The position numbers were made by a program, and so were the translations under genes. A stretch of DNA of 21,347 bases, from contig CBFCYE010000040.1 of the NCBI GenBank assembly GCA_965602225.1, positions 1 through 21,347 on the forward strand, read 5' to 3'. Position 1 is the stretch's first letter. Each line of letters begins with the position of its first letter. Origin of the DNA: Tenderia sp965602225. Its GTDB lineage: Bacteria > Pseudomonadota > Gammaproteobacteria > Tenderiales > Tenderiaceae. The notes under the pieces are model-generated. The model was not told the DNA's origin, searched no databases, and saw only the letters and a program-made list of their open reading frames with translations. Shown in pieces: positions 1 through 9,104 of this stretch.

Positions 1-36
1 TTTGAATTCTATTTAGATGTTAAGCCGTTAATGATT

Positions 37-3000
37 TCACAATGGCGCAAATAGCAGGTTCAAATCATCAGCATTCAGGCTGTTTTCTGTAGTCTGCTCA
101 CCTTTGTTATAAACAGCTTCAGCTAGGGCCTGTTTTTTGGCCTGCATGGCGACGATCTTTTCTTCGACACTGTTTTCTGTGACCAGCTTGTAGACAAACA
201 CTGCCTTGTCCTGGCCGATGCGGTGGGCGCGGTCGGTGGCCTGATTTTCTGCTGCAGGGTTCCACCACGGGTCATAGTGAATCACGGTGTCGGCTTCGGT
301 TAGATTTAAACCAACGCCGCCTGCTTTTAGGCTGATCAAAAACACATCGGCCTGGCCGGATTTGAACTTTTCAATCGCGGCGTCGCGGTCGCGGGTTTGG
401 CCGGTGAGTTTGCTATAACTAATCTCTTCTTTTTTGAGCGCAGCTTCAATATGGCCAAGCATTTTTGTGAAGGCTGAAAATAATAAAATACGACGGCCTT
501 CTTCGATCATTTCCGGCAGCATCTGCATCAATAGTTCCAGCTTGGCAGATTCTTTTACCAGGCGCGCCTGTGAAAGTTGTAACAGGCGTGGGTCACAACA
601 TACCTGGCGAAGTTTAAGCAAGGCATCGAGGATGGTGATGTGACTGCCAGACAACCCCTTATTGGCGATGGCCTGGCGGACTTTATGTTCCATCGACATA
701 CGAATGCTTTCGTACAGCGCGGCCTGACTTTTTGCCAGTGTGACGGTGCGGATGATTTCAGTTTTTTGCGGCAGCTCTTTCACTACTTCATTTTTGGTTC
801 GGCGTAGCATGAATGGGGCGATACGCTGTGTTAGTTGTTGACGTCGTTCATTGTCGCCATATTTTTCAATCGGTTTGCGGAACAGACTGTTGAACTGACG
901 CAAATTGCCGAGAAAACCGGGCATGAGAAAATCAAACAGCGACCATAGTTCGCCGAGATGATTTTCCATCGGTGTGCCGGTTAGGCAGAGGCGGTGGTCA
1001 GTTTTAATTCGACGAATCACCTGTGCCGCGATGGCCTTAGGGTTTTTAACAACTTGGGCCTCATCCAATATCAAGGTGTGATAGTGGTGAGACAACAGCG
1101 CTTCTTCATCGCGGGCAAGCAGCGGATAGGTGCTTAAGATCAGATCATAGCCTGCAATCTGATCAAATTTTTGTTGCCGCTCCGTGCCTTGCAACACCAG
1201 CACCTTGAGCGATGGCGCGAACTGTTCTGCCTCGCGGCGCCAGTTGCTCATGAGGCTGGTGGGGGCGATGATCAAACAAGGTTTATCCATGCGCCCTTGT
1301 TCTTTTTCCAGCAATAAATAGGCTAGAGTCTGAACGGTTTTGCCCAGGCCCATGTCGTCGGCGAGAATGCCGGCAAAACCAAATTCACGCAGGAACTGCA
1401 GCCAGTTAAGGCCTTGTTTTTGGTAGTCACGCAGGGTGACATTAAGCCCCGTAGGCGGTTCAACAGGTGTAATGCCCTGGAAGTCATTAAGTTGTTGGCC
1501 AAGTTTGCGTAGCGCTTCACCGCCGTTCCATTGCAGATAATTACTGCCTTGCTCATCCAGTTCATTTAGGCGGGCAGCATCAAAACGAGACAGGCGCAGC
1601 GCGCCGTTTTTTTGCAGGCCGTTTTTATCGTAAAGCTCATAGAGGGTATCGAGTACAGGCTTTAATTGCGTGCTGGGGATGTTTAGATACTGGTTGTTGC
1701 CCAACTCCAGGGTCAACGAGTCAGGCAGCTGGTTTGGCTCGTATTGATTAAGTAGCTGGGAAATCAATGGCAGCAAATCAAGCTTCTGACCGTTGATCTC
1801 AATTTCAAAATGCAGATCAAACCAATCATTGTTGTCATCTTCTTCGACATCAACACTCCATTGGTTGGACTCATGAAAGATCATATTAAAGCTGTCGTCT
1901 ATTTTGATTTGCCAGCCTTGTTGTTCGAGCAGCGGCAGGATCTCAGTCAAAAATCGATGCCAGCGTGTAATGCCATCAGTTGAGTTTTTCGTGCTTAGAC
2001 TATGAAAAACAAACTCACCTTCATTAGCTATGAACCTGCCTTCAAAACCATAAGATTCTATTTGCTTGATAGCCGCATCTTCCGCCTCAAGATCACGCCA
2101 GATACGAATAATTTTATCGTTGTGTTTTAAGCTGTAGATCGCTTCATTATTGGCGTAACCAAGTTCATGCTCATCATAGGCAAAGCTTATGCACATGCTG
2201 TGTTCATAATGATCGTCATGTTCTTGCGCAGAAAGATATAGGTGGGGGCGGGGTTGTTGATTCTTGATCTCATCTACATCCACCTGCTTTGGTGGTGGCA
2301 AAATTGTGCTGGGGATCTTTTGTGCTAAACGCTGACTGAAATCATCAAGCAAACCGATTGGCACCGTGGGGGCCTTTAGTAGCTTTTCCAACTGCGCCAT
2401 TGTGTAAGGTGCATTGGTCAATTGACCAACGCTATTGCTGCTGGCAGACAGGTAAAGCGGCGGGCTGGTTAACAGCAATATGCCGTCGGGTTCTATCTGT
2501 ATATTTAGCTGGGCATTGCCGTCTTCATCTGTCTGCCACTCTAGCTTCAATTCACGCGCTTGATCTAATTGCAGCGGCGCGGTGTGCATGTTCTGCCAAT
2601 AACAGCGACCTGTGGGCAGTATTTTGTTCAGGGTTAAAAAGCCCAGATCACCGTAAAGCAAGGCGCCGTGCCAATGCAGTTCGTTGTTGGCTTCGATCAG
2701 GTTGCAAATTTCCCGGTCAATGGGCTGAATAAACGCAGCGGATGATTGGCTATTGTTGATGTTGTTGAGATTGGTGTTGCGGGTCTTACCCAGGTCACCA
2801 TTTTGCAGATAACGGCTAACACGAAACTCTACTTCCAGCTTGCCTGTCTGCTGGGATGGGGTGAGCAGATAGACCAAAAACTCGGCGCTTGTGGTTGGTG
2901 CTGTTTTTTTATCGCCGGCGTTGTTGAAATCATCAATCCAGGCAAGACATTCAGCGTTGGCATGTGAAATCGATGCGCCATCAGTTGCATATTCTATGCA

Positions 3001-3270
3001 GGCCGCAGCCACATGTTTGCAATTGTAGTTAACGGGGCAGCTGCAATCGCCCTCTATATCAATATGTTTTGAGCTGCAATCGATGCTAATTGTTTGCGCA
3101 TAAACCTGATTGCCACTGCCTTTAACCGTGCTTTTAAGTTCGATGATGCCATCATTATCAGATTCAACCACGAGTGATTGAACATCGCCTTGTTTGTAAT
3201 AGGCGTCGCCACGAGCAAAGTAGGTATCGCCGACATTGATGCTGATGTCTTTAGTTGTGAGTGTTGTCAT
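37..3270 (-). CDS. SWIM zinc-finger SNF2-family DEAD/DEAH-type helicase
   Basis: A 1077-residue protein of the SNF2/RapA-like ATPase superfamily, expected to translocate on double-stranded DNA and remodel protein-DNA complexes in the cytoplasm. The N-terminus carries a SWIM-type zinc motif, C-x-C-x5-C-x-H at residues 76-86. Walker A (DDMGLGKT) lies near residue 640 and the Walker B-like DEAQ box near 738. The C-terminal helicase lobe has the typical AGGVGLNLTEAD and DRAHRIGQ motifs near 990-1016. Both lobes appear intact and the length fits SWIM-SNF2 proteins. The ATG at 3270 follows a good -10 hexamer by about 40 bases. The middle part (about 100-600) is poorly conserved and I assign nothing to it. 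It seems to be a single-gene unit, with no linked nuclease or methylase that would suggest a defence role. The family assignment is firm; the cellular task is not known. Confidence 0.95.
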   Translation of the reverse strand: MTTLTTKDISINVGDTYFARGDAYYKQGDVQSLVVESDNDGIIELKSTVKGSGNQVYAQTISIDCSSKHIDIEGDCSCPVNYNCKHVAAACIEYATDGASISHANAECLAWIDDFNNAGDKKTAPTTSAEFLVYLLTPSQQTGKLEVEFRVSRYLQNGDLGKTRNTNLNNINNSQSSAAFIQPIDREICNLIEANNELHWHGALLYGDLGFLTLNKILPTGRCYWQNMHTAPLQLDQARELKLEWQTDEDGNAQLNIQIEPDGILLLTSPPLYLSASSNSVGQLTNAPYTMAQLEKLLKAPTVPIGLLDDFSQRLAQKIPSTILPPPKQVDVDEIKNQQPRPHLYLSAQEHDDHYEHSMCISFAYDEHELGYANNEAIYSLKHNDKIIRIWRDLEAEDAAIKQIESYGFEGRFIANEGEFVFHSLSTKNSTDGITRWHRFLTEILPLLEQQGWQIKIDDSFNMIFHESNQWSVDVEEDDNNDWFDLHFEIEINGQKLDLLPLISQLLNQYEPNQLPDSLTLELGNNQYLNIPSTQLKPVLDTLYELYDKNGLQKNGALRLSRFDAARLNELDEQGSNYLQWNGGEALRKLGQQLNDFQGITPVEPPTGLNVTLRDYQKQGLNWLQFLREFGFAGILADDMGLGKTVQTLAYLLLEKEQGRMDKPCLIIAPTSLMSNWRREAEQFAPSLKVLVLQGTERQQKFDQIAGYDLILSTYPLLARDEEALLSHHYHTLILDEAQVVKNPKAIAAQVIRRIKTDHRLCLTGTPMENHLGELWSLFDFLMPGFLGNLRQFNSLFRKPIEKYGDNERRQQLTQRIAPFMLRRTKNEVVKELPQKTEIIRTVTLAKSQAALYESIRMSMEHKVRQAIANKGLSGSHITILDALLKLRQVCCDPRLLQLSQARLVKESAKLELLMQMLPEMIEEGRRILLFSAFTKMLGHIEAALKKEEISYSKLTGQTRDRDAAIEKFKSGQADVFLISLKAGGVGLNLTEADTVIHYDPWWNPAAENQATDRAHRIGQDKAVFVYKLVTENSVEEKIVAMQAKKQALAEAVYNKGEQTTENSLNADDLNLLFAPL

Positions 3271-3309
3271 TCGATAATGCTTAATGGTTTACGGCTGAGG
3301 AAACAGGGC

Positions 3310-3315
3310 ATTATA
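3310..3315 (-). promoter_or_regulatory. Candidate -10 element for the SNF2 helicase gene
   Basis: On the minus strand this is a perfect TATAAT, about 40 bases upstream of the helicase ATG. No good -35 hexamer sits 16-18 bases upstream, so this is a partial promoter match only. Confidence 0.35.
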
Positions 3316-3514
3316 ACTTAAGAAGTGCTCTGAATTAGGTAAACTTCTTTTTATATTCAAATGATAAGGCTATGAAGAAAGCTCAGGTACTCTCTGTTTA
3401 AGCCAGTGATTGCCTAACCGCTACAAGGCCAGTGGCGGTAGGGCGCGCAGGTATGGGGCGTGAAAACCAGAATCTCGCTCTGAATCAGGCTGTCGGTGAA
3501 ATCGTCTGTCTTAT

Positions 3515-4354
3515 CTATTGGTGCCGAATACGCATATAACTGGCAAACCTGGGTAAGCCATTGACTGTTTTACCAAAATACTTATAGGTGACGATTGCAC
3601 CAATAGGTGGTGGTTTTAGGCGTTGTTGGTCGGTGAAGCCAGTGCCAAGCCGAAAGCGCTGTTTGGCCTCGGTTTCAACCAGCAAAGCACCTAACATGCC
3701 GCTGTATTTTCCCTTGCCAGGTAAATGGCCAATAACCCGAGCCTCGGCATCTTGATGAGCCTTTACCTTCAATAAATCATTGCTACGCCCCGCCAGATAA
3801 TAGGAATCACCTTTGTGCAACATCAATCCCTCGCCACCAGCCTGGGTAAGGTCATCCAGCCTTTTTATCAAGGCTGCATGGCTGGATATTCGAGTCTGCT
3901 CTACAAGCTGTAGGTAGGGAGAGTGCCTGTCTTTAAATAATATTTTTAGTTTAGCTATGCGATCGGTGAATGGCACATCCTGCACCACCATATCAAACAC
4001 CATATAACGGACCTTGCGCCAACCATCGCCGGGCTGTTTGTCACGAACAATGCTCACTACATGTTCAAAACTATTGCGTGTTACCCACAACTCGCCATCA
4101 AGCGGTTGGGCCGGAAAGTCGGCAATAAACCAGTCCGGTGCATGATAGACATTGCCCTGCTTGGAGAGCAGTTGTTTACCATCCCAATAGGCGCGCACGC
4201 CATCGAGTTTTTCACTGAGCCAGTAGTCGTTAAGATTAATGCCAGGTTTGTATGTATAGGCGAGGGGAAGTGGAGGGCTTGCGTGACTGGTGCCCAAAAC
4301 AAAAAACATCAATACTAATGGCATAAAAACAGATAGATGAGTGCTTCGTAACAT
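3515..4354 (-). CDS. ligE: Periplasmic ATP-dependent DNA ligase, LigE type
   Basis: A minimal ATP-dependent DNA ligase of 279 residues that seals nicks through a lysyl-AMP intermediate. Motif I is EKLDGVR with the adenylated lysine at about residue 49. Motif III is YMVFD, motif IV is GGEGLMLHK and motif V is LLKVKAH. The OB-fold follows, ending at SYMRIRHQ. The N-terminus has a positive end, a hydrophobic stretch and a likely cleavage site after SHA (residues 23-25). This matches the exported LigE family, which lacks extra DNA-binding domains and is proposed to act on DNA in the periplasm during uptake. I chose the ATG at 4354 because it gives a clean signal peptide. A TTG at 4405 would add 17 residues and place a longer polar stretch before the signal. 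It looks like a monocistronic gene. Confidence 0.9.
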   Translation of the reverse strand: MLRSTHLSVFMPLVLMFFVLGTSHASPPLPLAYTYKPGINLNDYWLSEKLDGVRAYWDGKQLLSKQGNVYHAPDWFIADFPAQPLDGELWVTRNSFEHVVSIVRDKQPGDGWRKVRYMVFDMVVQDVPFTDRIAKLKILFKDRHSPYLQLVEQTRISSHAALIKRLDDLTQAGGEGLMLHKGDSYYLAGRSNDLLKVKAHQDAEARVIGHLPGKGKYSGMLGALLVETEAKQRFRLGTGFTDQQRLKPPPIGAIVTYKYFGKTVNGLPRFASYMRIRHQ

Positions 4355-4523
4355 CGTTAATGCATCTTTTATTAATCTAGTTATTAATCTGGGCTCAGCG
4401 ATCAAAATCTATCCAACAGCAAAAGCTATATATATAACTGCCTAAGCCGGGGGTGTACGTCTGCGCCAATACAAGAAAATAGTTTCGCCTGGGTTGATCC
4501 GGAAATTACGCCAGTAGTTAGTC

Positions 4524-4553
4524 GGCAGCACGCTTGTTCCAGGCTGCCTTTTT
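4524..4553 (+). terminator. Hairpin with T5 tail, plus-strand orientation
   Basis: GGCAGC (4524-4529) pairs with GCTGCC (4543-4548) and is followed by five T residues, which is terminator-like for plus-strand transcription. It lies just past the stop of the minus-strand gshB-like gene, where the T tract is on the wrong side. It may block antisense transcripts or simply be a 3' end hairpin. No plus-strand gene ends here. Confidence 0.3.
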
Positions 4554-4557
4554 ATGC

Positions 4558-5604
4558 TTAAAGTACTGCCAGGGCCTTGTTGTCAATGTGTCTGTCGGTA
4601 TTGTTGCGATGCTCAAGCTTGCGTTCCAGGTCTTGAATGATGAGCTGGCTGAATTTGATGTCGGTGAAGGCCGCGGCGCTTTCCAGTCCGCCCGGGCTGG
4701 AGACGTTGATCTCCATTAATTTATTGCCGACGATGTCCAGGCCGACGAAAAACATACCGTCATTCAAGAGTTGTGGGCGGATCAGTTCGGCAAGTTCGAG
4801 TATCTCATCAGTGATATTGGCAGGTGCCGAGCTAGCCCCAGCAGTCATATTGCTACGCATGTCGCCATCACTACGCACCCGGCGCAGAGCGGCATATTTG
4901 CCTTTGTGAGATAGGGGTTTGCCATTCAGCATAAACAGACGGGTGTCGCCATGCACGGCCTCAGGCAGGTATTCCTGGGCAATGATATAACCATCACGCG
5001 AAACGGCGTCGATCATCTGATTGGCATTAGGCATATCTTCTGGCCGTAATAAAAAGACATTGCGGCCACCAGAACCAAACAGGGGTTTAAGCACGATGGT
5101 GCCGCCCATCTCGGTGCTGAATTCTTTGATCTGATTCCTGTCTCGGGTAATCAAGGCGGCGGGTCTGACTTCTGCAGGGAACTGCTGCAGATAGAGCTTG
5201 TTGACTGCCTGGGTCATGCCGTCGGGATCATTTACCACTAATACCCCCTGACGCATGGCGAAACGGGTGAAGTTGATGCCAGCCAATCGCGCCCATGGCC
5301 GGGTGGTGGCATCATCTGATGGATCGTTGCGCAACATCACCACATCCAACTCGGCAAGGTTTATGTTTTCGCTGATGGCCTGCTTGCCCATTAAATCATC
5401 GAGGTAACTGCCGCATGAGCGATGGCCTGTTTTTGCAACGCGTGTCGCCCTGGCGTGGATGTTTTCATCGGTCTCATAACAAAAATCGCTAATACTGATG
5501 TACCAAGCTTCATGGCCCATATTGGTTGCCGCCTGGGCGAGATGGGTGGTGGTATAGCCCGGCTGTTCTGTTTTGATATCGTTGACGACAAAGGCGATTC
5601 TCAT
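4558..5604 (-). CDS. GshB-like ATP-grasp ligase (glutathione synthase family)
   Basis: A 348-residue ATP-grasp enzyme resembling glutathione synthase, which joins a carboxylate to an amine by way of an acyl-phosphate. The N-terminal Rossmann-like part begins MRIAFVVNDI. The ATP-grasp core has KPLFGSGGRNV (173-183), with the lysine and glycine-rich loop that hold ATP. The metal-binding end is GLDIVGNKLMEINVSSPGG (288-306), very like the EIN motif of GshB. The ATG lies one base from the stop of the upstream DUF1704 gene, so translation is probably coupled. No gamma-glutamylcysteine ligase is nearby. The partners are an amidohydrolase and a metalloprotease-like protein, so the substrate may be a peptide or amino acid other than gamma-glutamylcysteine. 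The family is secure; genuine glutathione synthase activity is uncertain. Confidence 0.85.
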   Translation of the reverse strand: MRIAFVVNDIKTEQPGYTTTHLAQAATNMGHEAWYISISDFCYETDENIHARATRVAKTGHRSCGSYLDDLMGKQAISENINLAELDVVMLRNDPSDDATTRPWARLAGINFTRFAMRQGVLVVNDPDGMTQAVNKLYLQQFPAEVRPAALITRDRNQIKEFSTEMGGTIVLKPLFGSGGRNVFLLRPEDMPNANQMIDAVSRDGYIIAQEYLPEAVHGDTRLFMLNGKPLSHKGKYAALRRVRSDGDMRSNMTAGASSAPANITDEILELAELIRPQLLNDGMFFVGLDIVGNKLMEINVSSPGGLESAAAFTDIKFSQLIIQDLERKLEHRNNTDRHIDNKALAVL

Positions 5605-5605
5605 C

Positions 5606-7495
5606 TCATAGATTCCGCATGATGTGGTTGAGGTTAGGGGCTAGTTTCAATGCCTTTAGGCGTTGTTGTGCCTCATTGTCGCTGAGATAACGTGGCGTGA
5701 TAGCAATGGGTTTTAATACCTCGCGCCAACGTAGCTCATGCAACAAAGGTAAGTGTTCCAGGCTGATCTTGCCGCTGTAAAGAATCTCAAGTTCCTGATC
5801 GGTTTGCAGATAATTGATGACATCAATCAAACCACGCAGGTAGACCATGTCCTTGGTGTAACCGCCACCCCGATAGACACGCATGCTGATGGTGTAGGCG
5901 GTAAAGGGCTTGAACCTATATTCCTGATGCAGTGTGTTGAAGGTCTCAATGAAATCGGCGCCGGCGATAATGCTGTTGACGGCAATGACGCGGCCGGCCA
6001 GTAGTTGCAGGCGATTCAATGTTAATCCACCGCAAAGATATTCAGACAACACTGCCAGCCCTTCCTGCAGTTCTTCATAACCGGCCGTGCCGGCATAGAG
6101 CTGTTGCAAAGCTTGTTTTTTACCGTTGTGATAGGTGAGTGCATGGGTGCCGATTTCATGATTCAGGGTGGCGGCCAACCTTGTTGTCGAGACATGGGCA
6201 TCGCTGCCGATGAGGAAATTGCCGTGGGAGACCAGGATGCCGGTGATGTCATCGCGCACCTCAACCTTGGCAGCCAGCGAGGCATCGGCTTGTTGGTACC
6301 AGGCGATCTCTGCGCGTGCCTTTTCAGCAAACTGTTCGGCATTCAACAGTTCACCTGCTGCTGTTTGTTTAGTGCTGGATTGGGCCAGGATCAACTTGGC
6401 CGCATCTAACAGCGCTTGATCGATTTGGCCAAACAGCTGGATGCTGCCGTGCAGGAACTGGGCTGTGTCGCGGTCATTTAAAAGCGTGATCTGGCGGTCA
6501 AGCTCGTCACGTTTGCTGGCGAAAAAATCGGCCAGGGTCGGGTCTTCAATCTTTTCCAGCGGTGCTTGATAGAGTTTGCGTTTCAACAGGGCCGGGTCGG
6601 CACTGCGGGGCCGGTAATGGAACTCGGGGCTTTGCGCATAATTGCCTTGTTCAAAGGCCAACCAGGCATCATGGGCATTGACCGGGGTGACGTGTAGCAA
6701 CAGGTCGAAATTCTCACTGATGGCGGCCAGCTGTTGGTCAACATCCCTCACCGCCTTGGTCATGGTGTGGCGGCCCAGCTCATGGTAGTGGGCGGGTTTG
6801 TAATGGGTGTTGTGGTGGCTAAAGCTGTAACAAACCTTTTTCAGCGCCCGCGTCAGGGCATGGCGCATGACCCGCATGGCAAAGGGCAGTACTTCACCAG
6901 TTGTTGGGTCACGAAAAACCGGTTTGATTTCCAGGCCTAAAATCACACATTCGAATTGTTGTGCCTGTTCGGCTGACAGCAGCGGAGCCAGGCCGGGTGG
7001 TGAGCAATCATCTTCAAAACTGACTTTCACACTGGCGGCTTGCTGGCGCAGGCTGGTTTTTAATAGCGCGTTTTCAAAGCACTCCAAAACCTTGTTGGGC
7101 GCATTTTGACGTGGGGCGTGGAGATGAAAGGCCGGTTTGGCCTGTTGTTCTGTTTCTTCATGCCCTTCACTTGTCCACAGTTCGATCAGCAGAAAGCCGC
7201 CAAAGGCAGCACTCTGGGTTTTAACAATACGACTAACCAGTTCGCTGACCTGGTCATGCACGGCAGGGTCAGCTGTTGTTTCCAGATAGGCCGCCTGGCC
7301 AAGTTGCAGTGCTTCAGTGCCCTGATCATCGCGATCGACAGGGTGACGATAAAGGCACAGAAACGGCAGTTGCCGGTCGATGTGAACACGGCCGTGTTTA
7401 TGTAACTTGCGGCGTACGGCCTGGTTGTTTGCAAGTTGTTGGCTTATCTCATCGATAAGTTCGTTGCTGATGGCGTTTGTTGCCGCAGCTGTCAT
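5606..7495 (-). CDS. DUF1704 'QEGLA' metalloprotease-like protein
   Basis: A 629-residue protein of the DUF1704 family, often named flavohemoglobin expression-modulating QEGLA motif protein. The C-terminal half has the zinc signature HEIGTH (about 445-450), followed some 25 residues later by ELQEGLAVLSE, which gives the family its name and supplies the glutamate. The arrangement is that of a gluzincin-type peptidase and is shared with eukaryotic MATCAP tyrosine carboxypeptidases. Thus hydrolysis of a C-terminal residue or an amide bond is plausible but not shown. No signal peptide is seen, so it should be cytoplasmic. Its ATG overlaps the stop of the amidohydrolase gene by four bases (ATGA), and the GshB-like gene follows after one base. 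The three genes therefore almost certainly form one operon. Confidence 0.85.
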   Translation of the reverse strand: MTAAATNAISNELIDEISQQLANNQAVRRKLHKHGRVHIDRQLPFLCLYRHPVDRDDQGTEALQLGQAAYLETTADPAVHDQVSELVSRIVKTQSAAFGGFLLIELWTSEGHEETEQQAKPAFHLHAPRQNAPNKVLECFENALLKTSLRQQAASVKVSFEDDCSPPGLAPLLSAEQAQQFECVILGLEIKPVFRDPTTGEVLPFAMRVMRHALTRALKKVCYSFSHHNTHYKPAHYHELGRHTMTKAVRDVDQQLAAISENFDLLLHVTPVNAHDAWLAFEQGNYAQSPEFHYRPRSADPALLKRKLYQAPLEKIEDPTLADFFASKRDELDRQITLLNDRDTAQFLHGSIQLFGQIDQALLDAAKLILAQSSTKQTAAGELLNAEQFAEKARAEIAWYQQADASLAAKVEVRDDITGILVSHGNFLIGSDAHVSTTRLAATLNHEIGTHALTYHNGKKQALQQLYAGTAGYEELQEGLAVLSEYLCGGLTLNRLQLLAGRVIAVNSIIAGADFIETFNTLHQEYRFKPFTAYTISMRVYRGGGYTKDMVYLRGLIDVINYLQTDQELEILYSGKISLEHLPLLHELRWREVLKPIAITPRYLSDNEAQQRLKALKLAPNLNHIMRNL

Positions 7496-8298
7496 TGCAT
7501 CGCCGCCAAGGTCTGTTTGATGCCGGGCAGGGTGCTGGCCAGGGCTTGGCGAATAGCCTGTACCTGAACTGGGTCACCCATGCCGCTCCATTCATCCATA
7601 TAGAACTTCTTAAACTCCACCGATATGACACAGGCCACCTTGGGGTAATGGCTATGTATCCAGCTGGGCAGCTGGCGGCCGACAAACTTGACGTTTTCCC
7701 TGACGTCCAGCTGGTGGTGGCCAACAAAGTCGAAGGCCCTCAAGTCATCAATGAATCTATTCACTATCGGGCCCCAGTAGTCTCTATCCATGGTGCCAGT
7801 GCCAATGTTTATCTCGGGATTGAGCTTGGGGTCTTGGGGCAGTGCATCCGGGCCATCGCGGCGATGGTTATAGGCGTGCAGGTCAAACACCACAAAACGG
7901 CCATGTCGGGCCTGCATCTCATCAAACAATTTACGCAGCTCAGCGTAGAAGGCATCGTACTCCTCCAGCGAGCGAATCTGCATCTCATGAGTGGGCGGGC
8001 TCTTCCACAGATTAAGCCCCCAGGCATCTTCAGCTGACATATACATCGCTTCATCGCGGGCGCGATTCAGATCAACCTCAAAACGTGAACGCTCCGGCAG
8101 GATGTAGTTATCAGAAATGCTGATCCAGGCATCGGTAAACGGGTCCTCTTCACGTAGACGAGTCTTTTCATCCAGCGCCATAATCTCACGTAGCTCATCG
8201 CGCAAGGCATGGCCGGAGTGCACAGCCGTCACCATGACCGGGTCAGTGCCGCTGTGTTCGTCCCATAGAGGATGGTTTGGGTTATCTATCCCTGGCAT
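7492..8298 (-). CDS. N-formylglutamate amidohydrolase-like protein
   Basis: A 268-residue protein (from the ATG at 8298) of the N-formylglutamate amidohydrolase family, metal-dependent hydrolases of the M14-like peptidase fold. Visible family motifs are HSGH (27-30), EEDPFTD (50-56), SRFEVDLNR (71-79) and FDLHAYNHRR (138-147). The first two histidine sites and DLH probably bind the metal, and the arginine-rich motif the substrate carboxylate. The reading frame can extend to an ATG at 8382, but the extra 28 residues look unlike the family and contain a TATACT hexamer suited to a promoter. Neither start has a strong ribosome-binding site, so the choice is tentative. Histidine degradation genes (hutHUI) are absent, so formylglutamate is probably not the substrate. 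It is the first gene of the operon with DUF1704 and the ATP-grasp ligase. Confidence 0.85.
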   Translation of the reverse strand: MPGIDNPNHPLWDEHSGTDPVMVTAVHSGHALRDELREIMALDEKTRLREEDPFTDAWISISDNYILPERSRFEVDLNRARDEAMYMSAEDAWGLNLWKSPPTHEMQIRSLEEYDAFYAELRKLFDEMQARHGRFVVFDLHAYNHRRDGPDALPQDPKLNPEINIGTGTMDRDYWGPIVNRFIDDLRAFDFVGHHQLDVRENVKFVGRQLPSWIHSHYPKVACVISVEFKKFYMDEWSGMGDPVQVQAIRQALASTLPGIKQTLAAMQ

Positions 8299-8479
8299 TT
8301 TTTGATACCAAATAATGTGCTTATTACTTGAGTATAGCGAACAACCAGCCAGATGTTGTGTGATTGAAAGCAGCAATGTCATGGATGTGTAGCAGTGGCT
8401 TAAAGATCAATTGGCGGTGCCTAAATGCCTATAATAATTCCCTGGCCGCGCAGCCGGTTTGTTTGTGGATATTTCAGAT

Positions 8480-8623
8480 ATGAATGGCAACAAGCCGTGT
8501 ATGCACGATGATTCGGTCGCTGCGAACAAGCTCATCACGCAGCTTTACAAACAACCCACACTGCCCACCAACGACACAGCGAAGCAACGCGGCTATTCGG
8601 CTGACTCAGCCTTAAGGCTATAA
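8480..8623 (+). CDS. Possible small ORF, 47 residues
   Basis: An open frame MNGNKPCMHD... ending SADSALRL lies in the 210-base gap between two minus-strand genes. A perfect TATAAT (8430-8435) is 45 bases upstream on the same strand. There is no clear ribosome-binding site, and the last 31 bases overlap the 3' end of the cytochrome gene in antisense. I recognise no family. It could equally be chance, with the TATAAT serving something else. Confidence 0.2.
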   Translation: MNGNKPCMHDDSVAANKLITQLYKQPTLPTNDTAKQRGYSADSALRL

Positions 8624-9063
8624 ATGCTATGACAAGTGACACACGCTGATAACTGCTCGGCGAGGATTGCGGTTAGTTTAGAGGCCGGCACGCCGCCGTC
8701 GGCCATATCCGCAAGCTGGTCGAACTGTTTATGAACAGCCATCCCCTGTTGTTTAAAATCAAGCGGCAGTTTCAGCATCAGGCTGGGGTTAACATCAACC
8801 GCCGAGGCCATGCCGATGCGGCGTGCAGAGACGGATACCTGATTCATATCATCCGCCGCCAGCCCGGCGGTAATGCCCTGCACACCCTCTAGCAACATCC
8901 GCATTTCGGCTAGAACAAAATTCCGCTCCATGGGTTTTAGAATAACGGCCAGCCGTTGATCGTCAGACGTTTCAGTATTGCCCTTGATGAAAAAAGTGGC
9001 CACAACCACGACGGATATAAACCACAAAGATATAGCTGTTATAGAAAACAGATGTTTTTTCAT
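8593..9063 (-). CDS. c'-like monohaem cytochrome
   Basis: A 156-residue exported or membrane-anchored haem protein. A hydrophobic segment at residues 7-27 follows MKKH and acts as signal or anchor. The remainder is predicted helical and ends with the haem-binding motif CVTCH at 141-145. One CxxCH near the C-terminus of a helical domain is the layout of class II (c'-type) cytochromes. These bind gases or transfer electrons in the periplasm. The ATG at 9063 has AGGA seven bases upstream and is preferred to the TTG at 9066. It lies 41 bases downstream of the DUF2892 gene on the same strand and may share its transcript. The sequence is not close enough to a named cytochrome for a specific role. 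Confidence 0.75.
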   Translation of the reverse strand: MKKHLFSITAISLWFISVVVVATFFIKGNTETSDDQRLAVILKPMERNFVLAEMRMLLEGVQGITAGLAADDMNQVSVSARRIGMASAVDVNPSLMLKLPLDFKQQGMAVHKQFDQLADMADGGVPASKLTAILAEQLSACVTCHSIYSLKAESAE

Positions 9064-9104
9064 CAAGCAATCCTGATTAAGTTAAGGGCATTTAGGGCAA
9101 ATAT

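Noticed and set aside
1..3270. SNF2 helicase as part of a phage-defence island
   Set aside because: No methylase, nuclease or other defence partner is adjacent, and the next gene is a housekeeping-type periplasmic ligase.
8299..8382. Lipoprotein signal LAGC at the start of a longer amidohydrolase
   Set aside because: There is no basic N-terminus, the family is cytoplasmic, and the segment includes a TATACT promoter-like hexamer.
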